From Blastocatellia bacterium (lineage in GTDB: Bacteria; Acidobacteriota; Blastocatellia; Pyrinomonadales; Pyrinomonadaceae), in NCBI GenBank assembly GCA_003175865.1, contig PSRF01000074.1, forward strand, positions 1 through 11,406: a DNA stretch of 11,406 nt, in the 5' to 3' direction. Positions within the stretch are counted from its first letter, which is position 1. Every line of letters begins with the position of its first letter. The notes under the pieces were generated by a model that did no database searches, was not told where the DNA came from, and was given only the letters and a program-made list of their open reading frames with translations. This document shows, piece by piece, positions 1 to 6,476 of the stretch. The position numbers were made by a program, and so were the translations under genes.

Positions 1-895
1 GAAACGACTCGAGACCCGGATAAATCACTTTCTCGACCTGAGGATGCGATTCAAGAAATCTCGCGATCCTGAGTGCGTTATCGGAGTGACGTGCCATTCG
101 GAGTGGCAGGGTTTTCGCGCCCTGAAGCGTGAGCCATGCTGGAAAAGGAGACTGAATGGCGCCGATGGCGTTGCGTGTGAAAGCAAAACGTTCATGCAGT
201 TCCGAACTGCGTGTAATTAACGCGCCACCGACCGTCGCATTGTGGCCCTCGATAAACTTAGTGGTTGAATGTAGAACAATATCTGCTCCTAATTCGAGTG
301 GGCGTTGCAATGCTGGCGTAAGCAGTGTGTTATCGACGACCACCGATGTGCCTGCATCGTGGGCCAGTTCACTTGCTGACTTTATGTCTGTCAGTGCTAA
401 CGTCGGATTCGAGGGAGTTTCAATGAATAGAAAGCGCGCACGCTGTTCGAGAGCGATCGCAATTTTTTCCAGATTAGAGGTGTCAATGAATTGGGCTTTC
501 ACACCGAACGGTTCAAGGATTTGATTGAACAATCGCACCGTGCCACCGTAAACCGCCTGCGATACGATTACGCGATCGCCAGATCGCAACAACGACAAGC
601 AGAGAGCAGTTGTTGCAGCCAACCCAGTGCCATAACAGGTACAGAACTCGGCACCCTCAAGCGCGGCAAGACGTCGTTCCAGTGCAGACACAGTCGGATT
701 GCCTGAACGACTATAGGTGTAACCTTTGTCGTGACCTACTGCTTCCTGCCGGTAGGTGGTTGTTTGGTATATGGGTGTAAGTATTGCCCCGGTTGTTGGA
801 TCGGCGTATGCGCCTGCATGGAGCGCCAGCGTGTCGAAGTGATGATTGTCCGGGTCATCGAGGATTGATGAATTGGAGTTTTTCGTGTTTGCCAT
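1..895 (-). CDS. Trans-sulfuration PLP enzyme (O-acyl-homoserine sulfhydrylase / cystathionine gamma-synthase type), C-terminus cut by window edge
   Basis: This is a cytosolic Cys/Met-metabolism PLP-dependent enzyme. Family members join an activated homoserine to sulfide or cysteine, or cleave cystathionine. I read 298 codons from ATG 895; the family usually has about 390-400, so roughly 95 C-terminal residues lie beyond the left edge. Visible hallmarks are YSRSGNPT (61-68, whose Tyr and Arg bind PLP phosphate), VVVDNT (185-190, the Asp contacting the pyridine nitrogen) and HSTTKFIEGH (209-218), with Lys213 as the Schiff-base lysine. The Ser-Gly-Met-Ala motif is changed to GTGLAA (89-94). AAAGG lies about 8 bases before the ATG. 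A SAM-II riboswitch and terminator upstream argue for methionine synthesis, so a MetZ/MetB-like sulfhydrylase or synthase is favoured over a degradative lyase. Exact substrate specificity cannot be read from sequence, so I give no symbol. Confidence 0.93.
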   Translation of the reverse strand, partial: MANTKNSNSSILDDPDNHHFDTLALHAGAYADPTTGAILTPIYQTTTYRQEAVGHDKGYTYSRSGNPTVSALERRLAALEGAEFCTCYGTGLAATTALCLSLLRSGDRVIVSQAVYGGTVRLFNQILEPFGVKAQFIDTSNLEKIAIALEQRARFLFIETPSNPTLALTDIKSASELAHDAGTSVVVDNTLLTPALQRPLELGADIVLHSTTKFIEGHNATVGGALITRSSELHERFAFTRNAIGAIQSPFPAWLTLQGAKTLPLRMARHSDNALRIARFLESHPQVEKVIYPGLESF

Positions 896-968
896 CGCAG
901 CACCTTTCTTTCGTAGTGTGCGTGGCGATTATTTAGGCTGGAACTTCTAAAGTGGGCGCGAGAAATGG

Positions 969-998
969 AAAAAACCCCGCGCCTCAGAGTGCGCGAGG
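969..998 (-). terminator. Intrinsic terminator in the leader of the PLP enzyme gene (riboswitch expression platform)
   Basis: Read leftward, CCTCGCGC (998-991) pairs over all 8 positions (one U-G) with GCGCGGGG (982-975) around an 8-base loop. Six T follow directly at 974-969. The hairpin lies 23 bases after the SAM-II aptamer and 73 bases before the start codon, so it sits inside the leader and would abort transcription before the gene. I could not identify a convincing antiterminator; only a short GGTT/AACC pairing touches its 5' arm. Confidence 0.85.
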
Positions 999-1021
999 TT
1001 CGTAACTTTCAGAAACCAAGC

Positions 1022-1071
<50 letters not shown>

Positions 1072-1100
1072 TGTTGTCAGTTGAAAAGAACGAGGGCATT

Positions 1101-1130
1101 TATATAACACGGACCCTGCTTGACCTTCAA
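1101..1130 (-). promoter_or_regulatory. Candidate sigma70-like promoter for the riboswitch transcript
   Basis: On the minus strand TTGAAG (1130-1125) and TATATA (1106-1101) are separated by 18 bases, placing transcription start about 25 bases before the SAM-II aptamer. It lies in the roughly 60-base gap after the DUF5335 gene, where I see no strong terminator, so read-through from the operon is also possible. The call rests only on consensus resemblance. Confidence 0.4.
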
Positions 1131-1188
1131 GACCTGTTTTGTTACGCAGCCATTTCTAATTTTTATCCTGGTATGAGTCTGCATCGGT

Positions 1189-1584
1189 CTATCGATCCCG
1201 CACAACTCCATCGACGAGCTCCGGTGGCACAGGCGATCTAAATCGGAGCAATATCTTTGAGTTGTCAGCGGCCTCAATCTCCAGCGACTCATCTGCACCA
1301 TCGGACGTACGTTGCAACCACACTCGCTTCGGTTGATTGATTGTATGCGTGACGTGCTCGACTGGGGGTTTACCGATACTGATCACCACGGCCTGTAGCT
1401 CGTCGTTTGTTGTGTCGACACTGATACCCTCGAACGGCAACTCATCAGCTTCCTGCTGCGCTCCGAGATCAGTTGAGAAGACTTCAAGTGATGCAATCCA
1501 CCCTTCGTGCTGTCGACTGAAGGAGTCGAAGAAGCTGGTCCATTGCGTACGCGGTATTTGCTGTGTCGGCAGTTGATTCGTCAT
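1189..1584 (-). CDS. DUF5335 family protein
   Basis: This is a 131-residue cytosolic protein of unknown function, matching my memory of DUF5335: IPRTQWTSFFDSFSRQHEGW (10-29), then alternating strands with GAQQEADELPFEGIS (41-55), VEHVTHTI (75-82) and a C-terminal LLRFRSP (112-118). There is no signal peptide, no membrane segment and no obvious catalytic motif. The frame stays open to 1647, but ATG 1584 is chosen because GGGAG lies 7 bases before it, homology begins there, and it falls one base after the TGA of the esterase-like gene (TGA-A-ATG), a layout typical of translational coupling. It is the last gene of the five-gene operon. DUF5335 proteins often sit beside stress-associated genes, but no biochemical role is known to me. 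Confidence 0.85.
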   Translation of the reverse strand: MTNQLPTQQIPRTQWTSFFDSFSRQHEGWIASLEVFSTDLGAQQEADELPFEGISVDTTNDELQAVVISIGKPPVEHVTHTINQPKRVWLQRTSDGADESLEIEAADNSKILLRFRSPVPPELVDGVVRDR

Positions 1585-1585
1585 T

Positions 1586-2932
1586 TCAAACTCCCGTCGG
1601 ATATGTTTCAGGGGGCTCACCAGTTTCCCAGATGGGTTGTCGTTCAAGTGGTGTTAGTGCCTTCGTCTCATCAAAATGAAGTACTGCATCAAACTGATCG
1701 GACAGTCGCGTCTCAAAGTAGTGACTCTGTCGTTCAGTCTTCGGTAGATAGATGACGCCGATTGCTCGCTCAAGTCTTGGATCGCTAAAAGCAATTGAAC
1801 CAGCTCCAGTGTCGCGCAACGGCAAAAGAAATCGCGGCATATCTACATCATGAAACGCCGCTTCGTAGCTTTCCTCAAGTGCGGGGCGAACACGTTTACG
1901 TTCGGCAATTCCGTCCCACTCGGAAGCGGCGGTCACCGTTCCCGTGTACGTCGTGAACCCAATGAGCACGGCCTCTGGTCCATAACGTTCGCGTACCAGC
2001 TGACCAACGTTCACCTCACCGTAGTCGGCCATGTATGTTGCACGAGCATCACCGAGATGTGAGTTGTGTTCCCAGACTGCCACCTTCGGGTGGTGTCCCT
2101 GTCGCTCAAGATGATTCACGAGCGCTTCGAGCGTTTCAGCCATATGCCTGTCCCGCAGATTCCATGATTCAACTCTTCCGCGAAACATAGTTCGGTAATA
2201 CTTCTCGGCATTCAGTACAAGCCGAGCATTTTGTTCGGCAAAGAAAAACTCATCTTGCGCAACACGTCCATCGCGATTGGCGTACTCTGCGGCTCGCCGT
2301 CGCAGTTCAACGAGTTGCTCAACAACTTCACGTTCACAGGATTCGGTGAGTCCAAAATTGGCCGCGTAACCATACGCCTGAGTGTCATCGCCGAAGTGCT
2401 CAAGACACGAATACCTGTAGAGCGCACGTTTTGCAGCGGCAGGGTCCACCTTGTTCAAATAAGTTAGAACAGCCTCAATCGAAGTGTACAAGCTATAAAG
2501 ATCGAGGCCGTAAAAACCCACGCGCGGTGCACCAATTGGAAGTGACGAGTTGTATTCACGTAGCCACTCTACAAAATCAAGGACAAGTGTATTTCGCCAC
2601 ATCCATGTCGGAAATCGTTTGAAGCCGGAGAGTGCCTCGTCAGCGGTGCGATCGTCGCCTAGACCTCGGACATAACGATTAACTCTGAAGGCGTCTGGCC
2701 AGTCAGCTTCGACGGCAACAGCCATGTAATCTTTTTCGGTGATTAGTCGTTTAGTGATTTCAGCGCGTTCACGATAGAACTCATGTGTGCCGTGAGTCGC
2801 CTCGCCAAGCAAACAAAAACGCGAATCGTGGATGAGTTTGAGAAGTGGATCGTAGTCGTTGGCCGTACCTTGTAGCGGAAGTGACTCTTTCTGGGCAGCA
2901 TTTGTAACCAAACTGCGCTCTGCTATCGCCAT
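1586..2932 (-). CDS. Erythromycin esterase-like hydrolase (PF05139 superfamily)
   Basis: This 448-residue protein has the erythromycin-esterase fold over most of its length. Seen motifs are LGEATHGTHEFYRER (42-56, with Glu44 and His47 matching the catalytic pair of Ere enzymes), VEADWPD (74-80) and VWEHNSHLGD (286-295, with His289 matching the second active-site histidine). Ere enzymes hydrolyse the macrolactone of macrolides, but most chromosomal homologues have unknown substrates, and the operon context (phosphoribosyltransferase, alpha/beta hydrolase, DUF5335) points to stress or dormancy metabolism rather than drug resistance. No signal peptide is seen. ATG 2932 is supported by AAGGTAGG just upstream, which overlaps the TAG of the preceding phosphoribosyltransferase gene (gap 8 bases). 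In Mycobacterium tuberculosis Rv2030c, as I recall, the same domain is fused behind a phosphoribosyltransferase. Confidence 0.9.
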   Translation of the reverse strand: MAIAERSLVTNAAQKESLPLQGTANDYDPLLKLIHDSRFCLLGEATHGTHEFYRERAEITKRLITEKDYMAVAVEADWPDAFRVNRYVRGLGDDRTADEALSGFKRFPTWMWRNTLVLDFVEWLREYNSSLPIGAPRVGFYGLDLYSLYTSIEAVLTYLNKVDPAAAKRALYRYSCLEHFGDDTQAYGYAANFGLTESCEREVVEQLVELRRRAAEYANRDGRVAQDEFFFAEQNARLVLNAEKYYRTMFRGRVESWNLRDRHMAETLEALVNHLERQGHHPKVAVWEHNSHLGDARATYMADYGEVNVGQLVRERYGPEAVLIGFTTYTGTVTAASEWDGIAERKRVRPALEESYEAAFHDVDMPRFLLPLRDTGAGSIAFSDPRLERAIGVIYLPKTERQSHYFETRLSDQFDAVLHFDETKALTPLERQPIWETGEPPETYPTGV

Positions 2933-2940
2933 GGATACAC

Positions 2941-3612
2941 CTACCTTGTATTCACCAACTCCCGGCTTTCAATTCCATCTCGAGCATGTTCGAGCAGCGC
3001 TCGCACTTCTTCGTCTGTAGTCTGAGTAAAGTCGTGGTACCAAAGACCGACACCATAAAACGGATCCGGAGTCGCACCGCAGACGATCTCATCAGACCCC
3101 ATCCGATACTCATCGCAAGTCTCTATCGCTGACACCGGAACCGCGACCACAATTCGAGCGGGTTGCTGTTGCCGAAGTGCAGCCACGGCGGCACGCATTG
3201 TCGACCCGGTCGCTAGTCCATCGTCGATTAGGATTACCATTTTGTCTTTGACATCGGGTTCAGGACGATTACCGCGATACTCGACTTCGCGACGACGCAG
3301 TTCCTTCAACTCTTGGGTCGTAATTGCGTCGATGATGTACTCAGGAATTCCGAGAGTCTCAACTACTTCTTCATTAAGAATCCGAACGTCACCAGTAGCT
3401 ATTGCTCCCATAGCCAACTCCTCATGACCTGGAACACCGAGTTTTCTGACGACGAAAATGTCCAACGGCGCCTTCAGTTGCCTGGCTACTTCGTACGCTA
3501 CCGGCACGCCACCTCGAGGGAGTGCCAGCACTATTACGTTGTCGCGATTGGCGTATTTCAAGAGTCTGGTTGCAAGATAGTTTCCTGCTTCTATTCGATC
3601 GCGGTAAATCAT
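2941..3612 (-). CDS. Phosphoribosyltransferase-fold protein
   Basis: This 223-residue cytosolic protein has a type I PRTase fold. The PRPP-binding loop is VILIDDGLATGST (126-138), with the two acidic residues at Asp130 and Asp131 and the GLATGST phosphate loop. Other conserved parts are VIVLALPRGGVPVAYEVA (26-43) and the PLDIFVVRKLGVPGHEELAMG region (49-69), typical of the comF/hpt-like group often found next to or fused with hydrolases. The base or other acceptor is unknown, as no purine or pyrimidine hood motif is recognisable. The start at 3612 lies 13 bases after the membrane-protein gene and has only a weak AGG upstream, so translation may depend on coupling. It is third in the operon, directly before the erythromycin-esterase-like gene with which the same domain is fused in mycobacteria. 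Confidence 0.9.
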   Translation of the reverse strand: MIYRDRIEAGNYLATRLLKYANRDNVIVLALPRGGVPVAYEVARQLKAPLDIFVVRKLGVPGHEELAMGAIATGDVRILNEEVVETLGIPEYIIDAITTQELKELRRREVEYRGNRPEPDVKDKMVILIDDGLATGSTMRAAVAALRQQQPARIVVAVPVSAIETCDEYRMGSDEIVCGATPDPFYGVGLWYHDFTQTTDEEVRALLEHARDGIESRELVNTR

Positions 3613-3625
3613 GGCTTTGACCTAG

Positions 3626-3880
3626 TCATGTACACAACACTACGAACTCCGCACTTTCCAATTGATCAGGTTGCGGCTCGTTACGCCCGAATACGCGAAT
3701 GGCAATGGGAATCGTGCTAGCTAATCCGGATAAGAACAATGTCAAACCTAAAATTCTACGACGTTCAGGTCTGAGTTTTCCGGAAAACAGTAACCCTGCG
3801 CCAAACCCAATCGCTCCGCGCGTGGCGGCAATTAACATTAGCTCGCCAATCGTCAAACTTTTCCTCTTTGAGAGTTTCAT
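3626..3880 (-). CDS. Small two-helix membrane protein of unknown function
   Basis: This 84-residue protein has two predicted hydrophobic helices, about 14-33 and 44-61, joined by a basic loop (KLRPERRR, 35-42), so both ends probably face the periplasm or both the cytosol. The first helix carries a glycine-rich GAIGFGAG stretch (22-29) suited to helix packing, plus Arg21. The tail (66-84) is polar. I recall similar unnamed small proteins in acidobacterial genomes but no function. The start is firm: GGAGG lies 8 bases before ATG 3880, inside the last codons of the hydrolase gene, whose stop is 3 bases upstream. It may anchor the neighbouring soluble enzymes at the membrane, but that is only inference from operon position. 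Confidence 0.75.
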   Translation of the reverse strand: MKLSKRKSLTIGELMLIAATRGAIGFGAGLLFSGKLRPERRRILGLTLFLSGLASTIPIAIRVFGRNEPQPDQLESAEFVVLCT

Positions 3881-3883
3881 AGG

Positions 3884-4564
3884 TCAACCTCCGTTATTCG
3901 TGTTGAGATAGCAGCTAAACCATTCGCTGGCAGCTCGTGCGACCTCTTCGAGCGTGCCTGGTTCTTCAAACAGGTGCGTGGCTCCAGGGATCACTTTAAA
4001 TTCCTTCTCGCAAGTCAAGGAGTCGTACGCTTCGCGATTCAACTCCATAACTGCGTAATCGAGACCTCCTACAATCAACAACGTTGGTGCGTGGACGAGA
4101 GGCAATGCGTCCCCAGCAAGGTCTGGCCGTCCGCCTCTGGACACCACGGCCCCAATGCCTGCGCTCGCTTCGGCGGCCGCAACCAACGCTGCGCCACCCC
4201 CAGTGCTCGAGCCAAAATAACCAACGTTCAAGTAATCGTATTCATGGTTTAGCCAACGCGTGGCATCAATCAAGCGTCCAGCAAGCAATCCGATATCGAA
4301 TCTAAGATGACGGGTAATGCTATCAATGGCCTCTTCATGCACGGTCAGCAGATCAAACAACAACGTCCCAATGCCGGCGTCAAAAATTGTCTGCGCCACA
4401 AATTGATTGCGCGGACTGTAACGACTGCTGCCAGATCCGTGTGCAAATAGGACAACTCCACGCGCTTCTATCGGGATATTCAACTCACCTCTGAGTATTG
4501 CATCTCGCGAACGGATTTGTACCGCTCGAGATTGTATTGCTTTTGCTCTGGCCGGCTTCGTCAT
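3884..4564 (-). CDS. Alpha/beta hydrolase, dienelactone-hydrolase-like
   Basis: This 226-residue cytosolic serine hydrolase has a complete-looking triad: Ser120 in GSSTG (118-122, nucleophile elbow), Asp169 in VGGLDY (165-170) and His197 in GATHLFEE (194-201). AHGSGSSRYSPRN (41-53) supplies the oxyanion region. The substrate is unknown. It is the first gene of a five-gene operon, 3 bases before the small membrane protein gene. ATG 4564 is preceded by GGTGAG at 8-13 bases, a moderate ribosome site. The same hydrolase type is fused to a phosphoribosyltransferase in mycobacterial Rv0571c (as I recall), matching the presence of a separate phosphoribosyltransferase gene here. The N-terminal 15 residues are basic and polar rather than a signal peptide. 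Confidence 0.9.
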   Translation of the reverse strand: MTKPARAKAIQSRAVQIRSRDAILRGELNIPIEARGVVLFAHGSGSSRYSPRNQFVAQTIFDAGIGTLLFDLLTVHEEAIDSITRHLRFDIGLLAGRLIDATRWLNHEYDYLNVGYFGSSTGGGAALVAAAEASAGIGAVVSRGGRPDLAGDALPLVHAPTLLIVGGLDYAVMELNREAYDSLTCEKEFKVIPGATHLFEEPGTLEEVARAASEWFSCYLNTNNGG

Positions 4565-4577
4565 TTAGATCTCACCG

Positions 4578-4610
4578 AAAAACAAAAATAGGCTTTTCCC
4601 GTCTCGCCTA
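4578..4610 (-). other. Short stem-loop with T-rich tail in the operon leader
   Basis: Leftward, TAGGC (4610-4606) pairs with GCCTA (4593-4589) around a 12-base loop, followed by TTTTTGTTTTT (4588-4578), 13 bases before the hydrolase ATG. It resembles a weak intrinsic terminator inside the operon leader. The stem is only 5 bp, so it may be chance. Confidence 0.3.
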
Positions 4611-4629
4611 CGCCAACTCTCGGAAATAA

Positions 4630-4725
4630 CTTCGAAAATGCCCTTTCCTGATCGAACGCAACAAGTATTGTGCCCAGTGCGGACGTCCGTTAGTTGATAC
4701 CTGTCCTTCGTTTTTAGTGAACTAG
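4630..4725 (+). pseudogene. Zinc-ribbon-like peptide remnant
   Basis: Between an in-frame TAA (4627-4629) and TAG (4723-4725) the plus strand encodes about 31 residues including ERNKYCAQCGRPLVDTCPSF. This resembles the core of a double zinc ribbon (CP-x2-C ... KFCxxCGxPL ... CPxC), but the second cysteine of the first knuckle and the last cysteine are both replaced by Phe. There is no ATG or GTG start in a useful position and no ribosome binding site. It could be a decayed piece of a zinc-ribbon gene or a chance match. It contains the 10-bp palindrome CGGACGTCCG (4680-4689). Confidence 0.3.
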
Positions 4726-4798
4726 CATTACCCAGTGTATTGATTGGTTTCTTTCTGAAGCGTCCACTTGTTGGAATTCAAGACAATGGCTTATGACC

Positions 4799-4860
4799 TG
4801 CCGTGACGGCACGTGTAACAACTTTCTTAGAAACGCGAGGTACTTTTGTGAAGTGTAACA
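4799..4860 (+). repeat. Hairpin and GTGTAACA repeats upstream of the P-loop gene
   Basis: TGCCG (4799-4803) and CGGCA (4807-4811) form a tight 3-base-loop hairpin. The octamer GTGTAACA occurs at 4813-4820 and 4853-4860, a 40-base period or about four helical turns. Paired identical octamers on one face of the helix may be an operator, but no partner protein is evident. The rest of 4726-4884 shows no gene. Confidence 0.3.
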
Positions 4861-4884
4861 GTGATGATGTAAGGAGGATGCAGA

Positions 4885-4914
4885 ATGTCACTGCGTCTTA
4901 CAACTAGAAATTAA
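4885..4914 (+). CDS. Possible nine-codon leader peptide MSLRLTTRN
   Basis: AAGGAGG (4871-4877) lies 7 bases before ATG 4885, the strongest ribosome binding site in this part of the window, yet the frame closes after nine codons at TAA 4912-4914. A terminator-like hairpin begins 15 bases later. This order (strong site, tiny ORF, hairpin, main gene) is that of a translation-sensing attenuator. The codons include two Leu, two Thr and two Arg but no long run of one amino acid, so the sensed signal is unclear. It could instead be a vestige of a disrupted gene start. Confidence 0.35.
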   Translation: MSLRLTTRN

Positions 4915-4929
4915 ACAAAGCTAGATGGC

Positions 4930-4976
4930 AAGGAGCGTCAGATTCTTTCACGAAACTGGCGCTCCTTTCATTTGTT
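4930..4976 (+). terminator. Terminator-like hairpin in the leader of the P-loop gene
   Basis: AAGGAGCGTCAG (4930-4941) pairs over 12 positions (one G-T) with CTGGCGCTCCTT (4956-4967) around a 14-base loop, and a T-rich tail (TTTCATTTGTT, 4966-4976) overlaps its end. It lies just after the tiny ORF and before the likely start of the P-loop gene. It would act as an attenuator or end a small leader RNA. The interrupted T-tract makes its strength uncertain. Confidence 0.55.
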
Positions 4977-5044
4977 CGAAGGATTCGAGACTCAGGTCAG
5001 TTGACGGTGCAAACTGTTACAATCTGTTTATCTTCTTGGAGAGA

Positions 5045-5740
5045 GTGGGTCTAAATCGTTTGTTGCCGCGTCCAAAAGTCATCGCCGTCAGTGGTTTTTC
5101 ATCAAACGTGGGTAAGACGACCCTCGTGTGCGATTTGCTGGAACGACTTCCAGGCTGGGAAGCGATCAAGCTTACTCGCGGTCACTATCGTTCGTGTGGT
5201 CGAGACCCGGTAAGTTGTTGTGTCAGCGATTTGCTAAGTGATGAACCACTAGTACTTTCAGGCCGGGACTCCAATTATGAGTCGCGCAAAGATACGGGTC
5301 GTTTTTGGGATGCAGGCGCGTCAAATGTTCATTGGGTCATTGTTAATGACGAACAGGTTCAAGCAGGAATTGCTGAGGCTCTATCGCGCGTTAAAGCGGA
5401 TGGCGTAATCGTTGAAGGCAACAGTTTTCTGGAGTACATCACTCCGGACATCTCGATCATGTGTTCACGTGCTGAAGGTGGAACAATTAAGCCTTCGGCC
5501 AGGAAAGTGTTGCCAAGTTGTCACTTTCTTTATTTGTCAGTAGTTGATGGAACGCAAACGGAAGCGAGACAGGAATTCGAACGGTTCTGTGCCAGTCACT
5601 CCACCGGGAAGATCGATTTGAGTGCTTTACGAGTTGTAACACACGATGACTTGCCGCTGTTGGTGTCGCGCGTTTGCGGGTCTGGTGATCCGACTCAACC
5701 GAGCGCAGCAAAACGCGGTGATAGACAGTACGAGGCATAG
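5045..5740 (+). CDS. P-loop NTPase of the MobB/SIMIBI type, function unknown
   Basis: From GTG 5045 this is 231 residues. The Walker A is GFSSNVGKTT (17-26, Lys24), and EGNSF (124-128) resembles the Walker-B-side VEGxK segment of MobB, the molybdopterin-guanine-dinucleotide accessory GTPase. Between them lie KLTRGHYRSCGRDPVSCC (42-59), whose Cys51, Cys58 and Cys59 could bind metal or act in redox, and GRFWDAGASNVHW (85-97). It is probably a cytosolic nucleotide-dependent cofactor or metal-handling protein, but no true mob, hyp or cob neighbour is present. The frame is open further upstream to ATG 4925, but that ATG has no ribosome site and its first codons lie in a 12-bp terminator-like hairpin. 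GTG 5045 has GGAGAGA directly before it (tight spacing) and leaves a family-like short N-terminus. TTG 5060 is also possible. Confidence 0.75.
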   Translation: MGLNRLLPRPKVIAVSGFSSNVGKTTLVCDLLERLPGWEAIKLTRGHYRSCGRDPVSCCVSDLLSDEPLVLSGRDSNYESRKDTGRFWDAGASNVHWVIVNDEQVQAGIAEALSRVKADGVIVEGNSFLEYITPDISIMCSRAEGGTIKPSARKVLPSCHFLYLSVVDGTQTEARQEFERFCASHSTGKIDLSALRVVTHDDLPLLVSRVCGSGDPTQPSAAKRGDRQYEA

Positions 5741-5837
5741 CGTTTGTTTTAACCAGGTTGTTGAATGGAGTAGCGATGCCAGAGTAGGAAGCTCTAGATA
5801 ATTTGTTGTTGGACGATCACACAGGGGAGTTGAAATT

Positions 5838-6362
5838 ATGAAACTACTGTCCATTGCATTCCTGGCCGTAATCTTACTCGCACTCTCAGTCGTCTTTAGT
5901 GGAAGTGCTCAAAAGACGGTTACTGTGGAAATGGTGAATGCTCAAGGTGAGAGCGTGGGTACAGCTACGATTTCGCCTGCCGACAAAGGAGTCAAAATCG
6001 CACTCGACCTAAAGAGTCTTCCGCCTGGAGAGCATGCGATTCACATCCACCAAATGGCCAAGTGCGAAGGTCCTAAGTTCGAAACTGCTGGTCCACATTT
6101 CAATCCCGCCAGTAAACAGCATGGCCTGAAGAACCCTGCGGGCCCACACGCGGGTGACATGAATAACTTTGTGGTGAAAGAAGATGGTACTGCTCGAGTA
6201 ACGGTAACTGACACTCAAGTAAATCTTGGAACGGATAACTATTCACTTTTCAGCAACGGCGGCACTGCATTGGTTATTCATGCAAAGGCCGACGACATGA
6301 AGACTGATCCCTCCGGAAACTCAGGTGATCGAATTGCCTGCGGCGTTATCAGCCAGCAATAG
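5838..6362 (+). CDS. sodC: Secreted Cu/Zn superoxide dismutase
   Basis: This 174-residue protein converts superoxide to oxygen and hydrogen peroxide outside the cytoplasm. A Sec signal (1 to about 25, positive start, hydrophobic core, SAQ at the end) is followed by the SodC beta-barrel. Copper ligands are His69 and His71 (AIHIH), His87 (GPHFNP, the bridging His) and His148 (VIHAKADD). Zinc ligands are His87, His95, His104 and Asp107. Cys76 and Cys168 can form the conserved disulfide, and Arg165 (GDRIACGV) is the electrostatic guide residue. All metal ligands are present, so the enzyme should be active. GGGGAG lies about 9 bases before ATG 5838. It stands alone, 97 bases after the P-loop gene and convergent with the lysyl oxidase gene. 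GATAAT (5797-5802) is a weak -10 candidate without a good -35. Confidence 0.95.
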   Translation: MKLLSIAFLAVILLALSVVFSGSAQKTVTVEMVNAQGESVGTATISPADKGVKIALDLKSLPPGEHAIHIHQMAKCEGPKFETAGPHFNPASKQHGLKNPAGPHAGDMNNFVVKEDGTARVTVTDTQVNLGTDNYSLFSNGGTALVIHAKADDMKTDPSGNSGDRIACGVISQQ

Positions 6363-6417
6363 GTAATTGATTGCGTGGCCCATTCTGGTTAAGTAATCAA
6401 AGTCACAACAAAGTAGT

Positions 6418-6462
6418 AGTAGGCTCGTTACAGATTAGAACGGGCTTACTATGTCCTCTTTT
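6418..6462 (+). terminator. Hairpin terminator between sodC and the convergent lysyl oxidase gene
   Basis: AGTAGGCTCGTT (6418-6429) pairs with AACGGGCTTACT (6439-6450) over 12 positions (two G-T) around a 9-base loop, followed by a T-rich CCTCTTTT (6455-6462). It lies 55 bases after the sodC stop and 27 bases from the end of the convergent gene, so it may serve both directions. No clean T-run follows on the minus side, making it mainly a sodC terminator. Confidence 0.6.
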
Positions 6463-6476
6463 GTCGCAAAGGCCAA

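Noticed and set aside
156..706. Plus-strand open frames of 122 and 71 codons
   Set aside because: They lie wholly opposite the well-supported PLP enzyme, lack ribosome sites and resemble no protein.
1077..1301. Minus-strand frame of 74 codons
   Set aside because: It overlaps the end of DUF5335 in another frame and runs into the promoter region of the riboswitch transcript; no family resemblance.
1585..1647. N-terminal extension of the DUF5335 protein to ATG 1647
   Set aside because: It would overlap the esterase-like gene by 62 bases; family similarity and the GGGAG ribosome site both mark ATG 1584.
1586..2932. Macrolide resistance gene
   Set aside because: The fold is that of erythromycin esterases, but operon partners and the wide spread of such homologues do not support a resistance role.
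4767..4782. CTTG-N8-CAAG as an operator palindrome
   Set aside because: Only the outer four bases are symmetric, which is too little to separate from chance.
4925..5044. ATG 4925 as start of the P-loop protein
   Set aside because: No ribosome site, its first codons form a terminator-like hairpin, and it would add 40 residues unlike the family before the P-loop. Kept as an alternative only.
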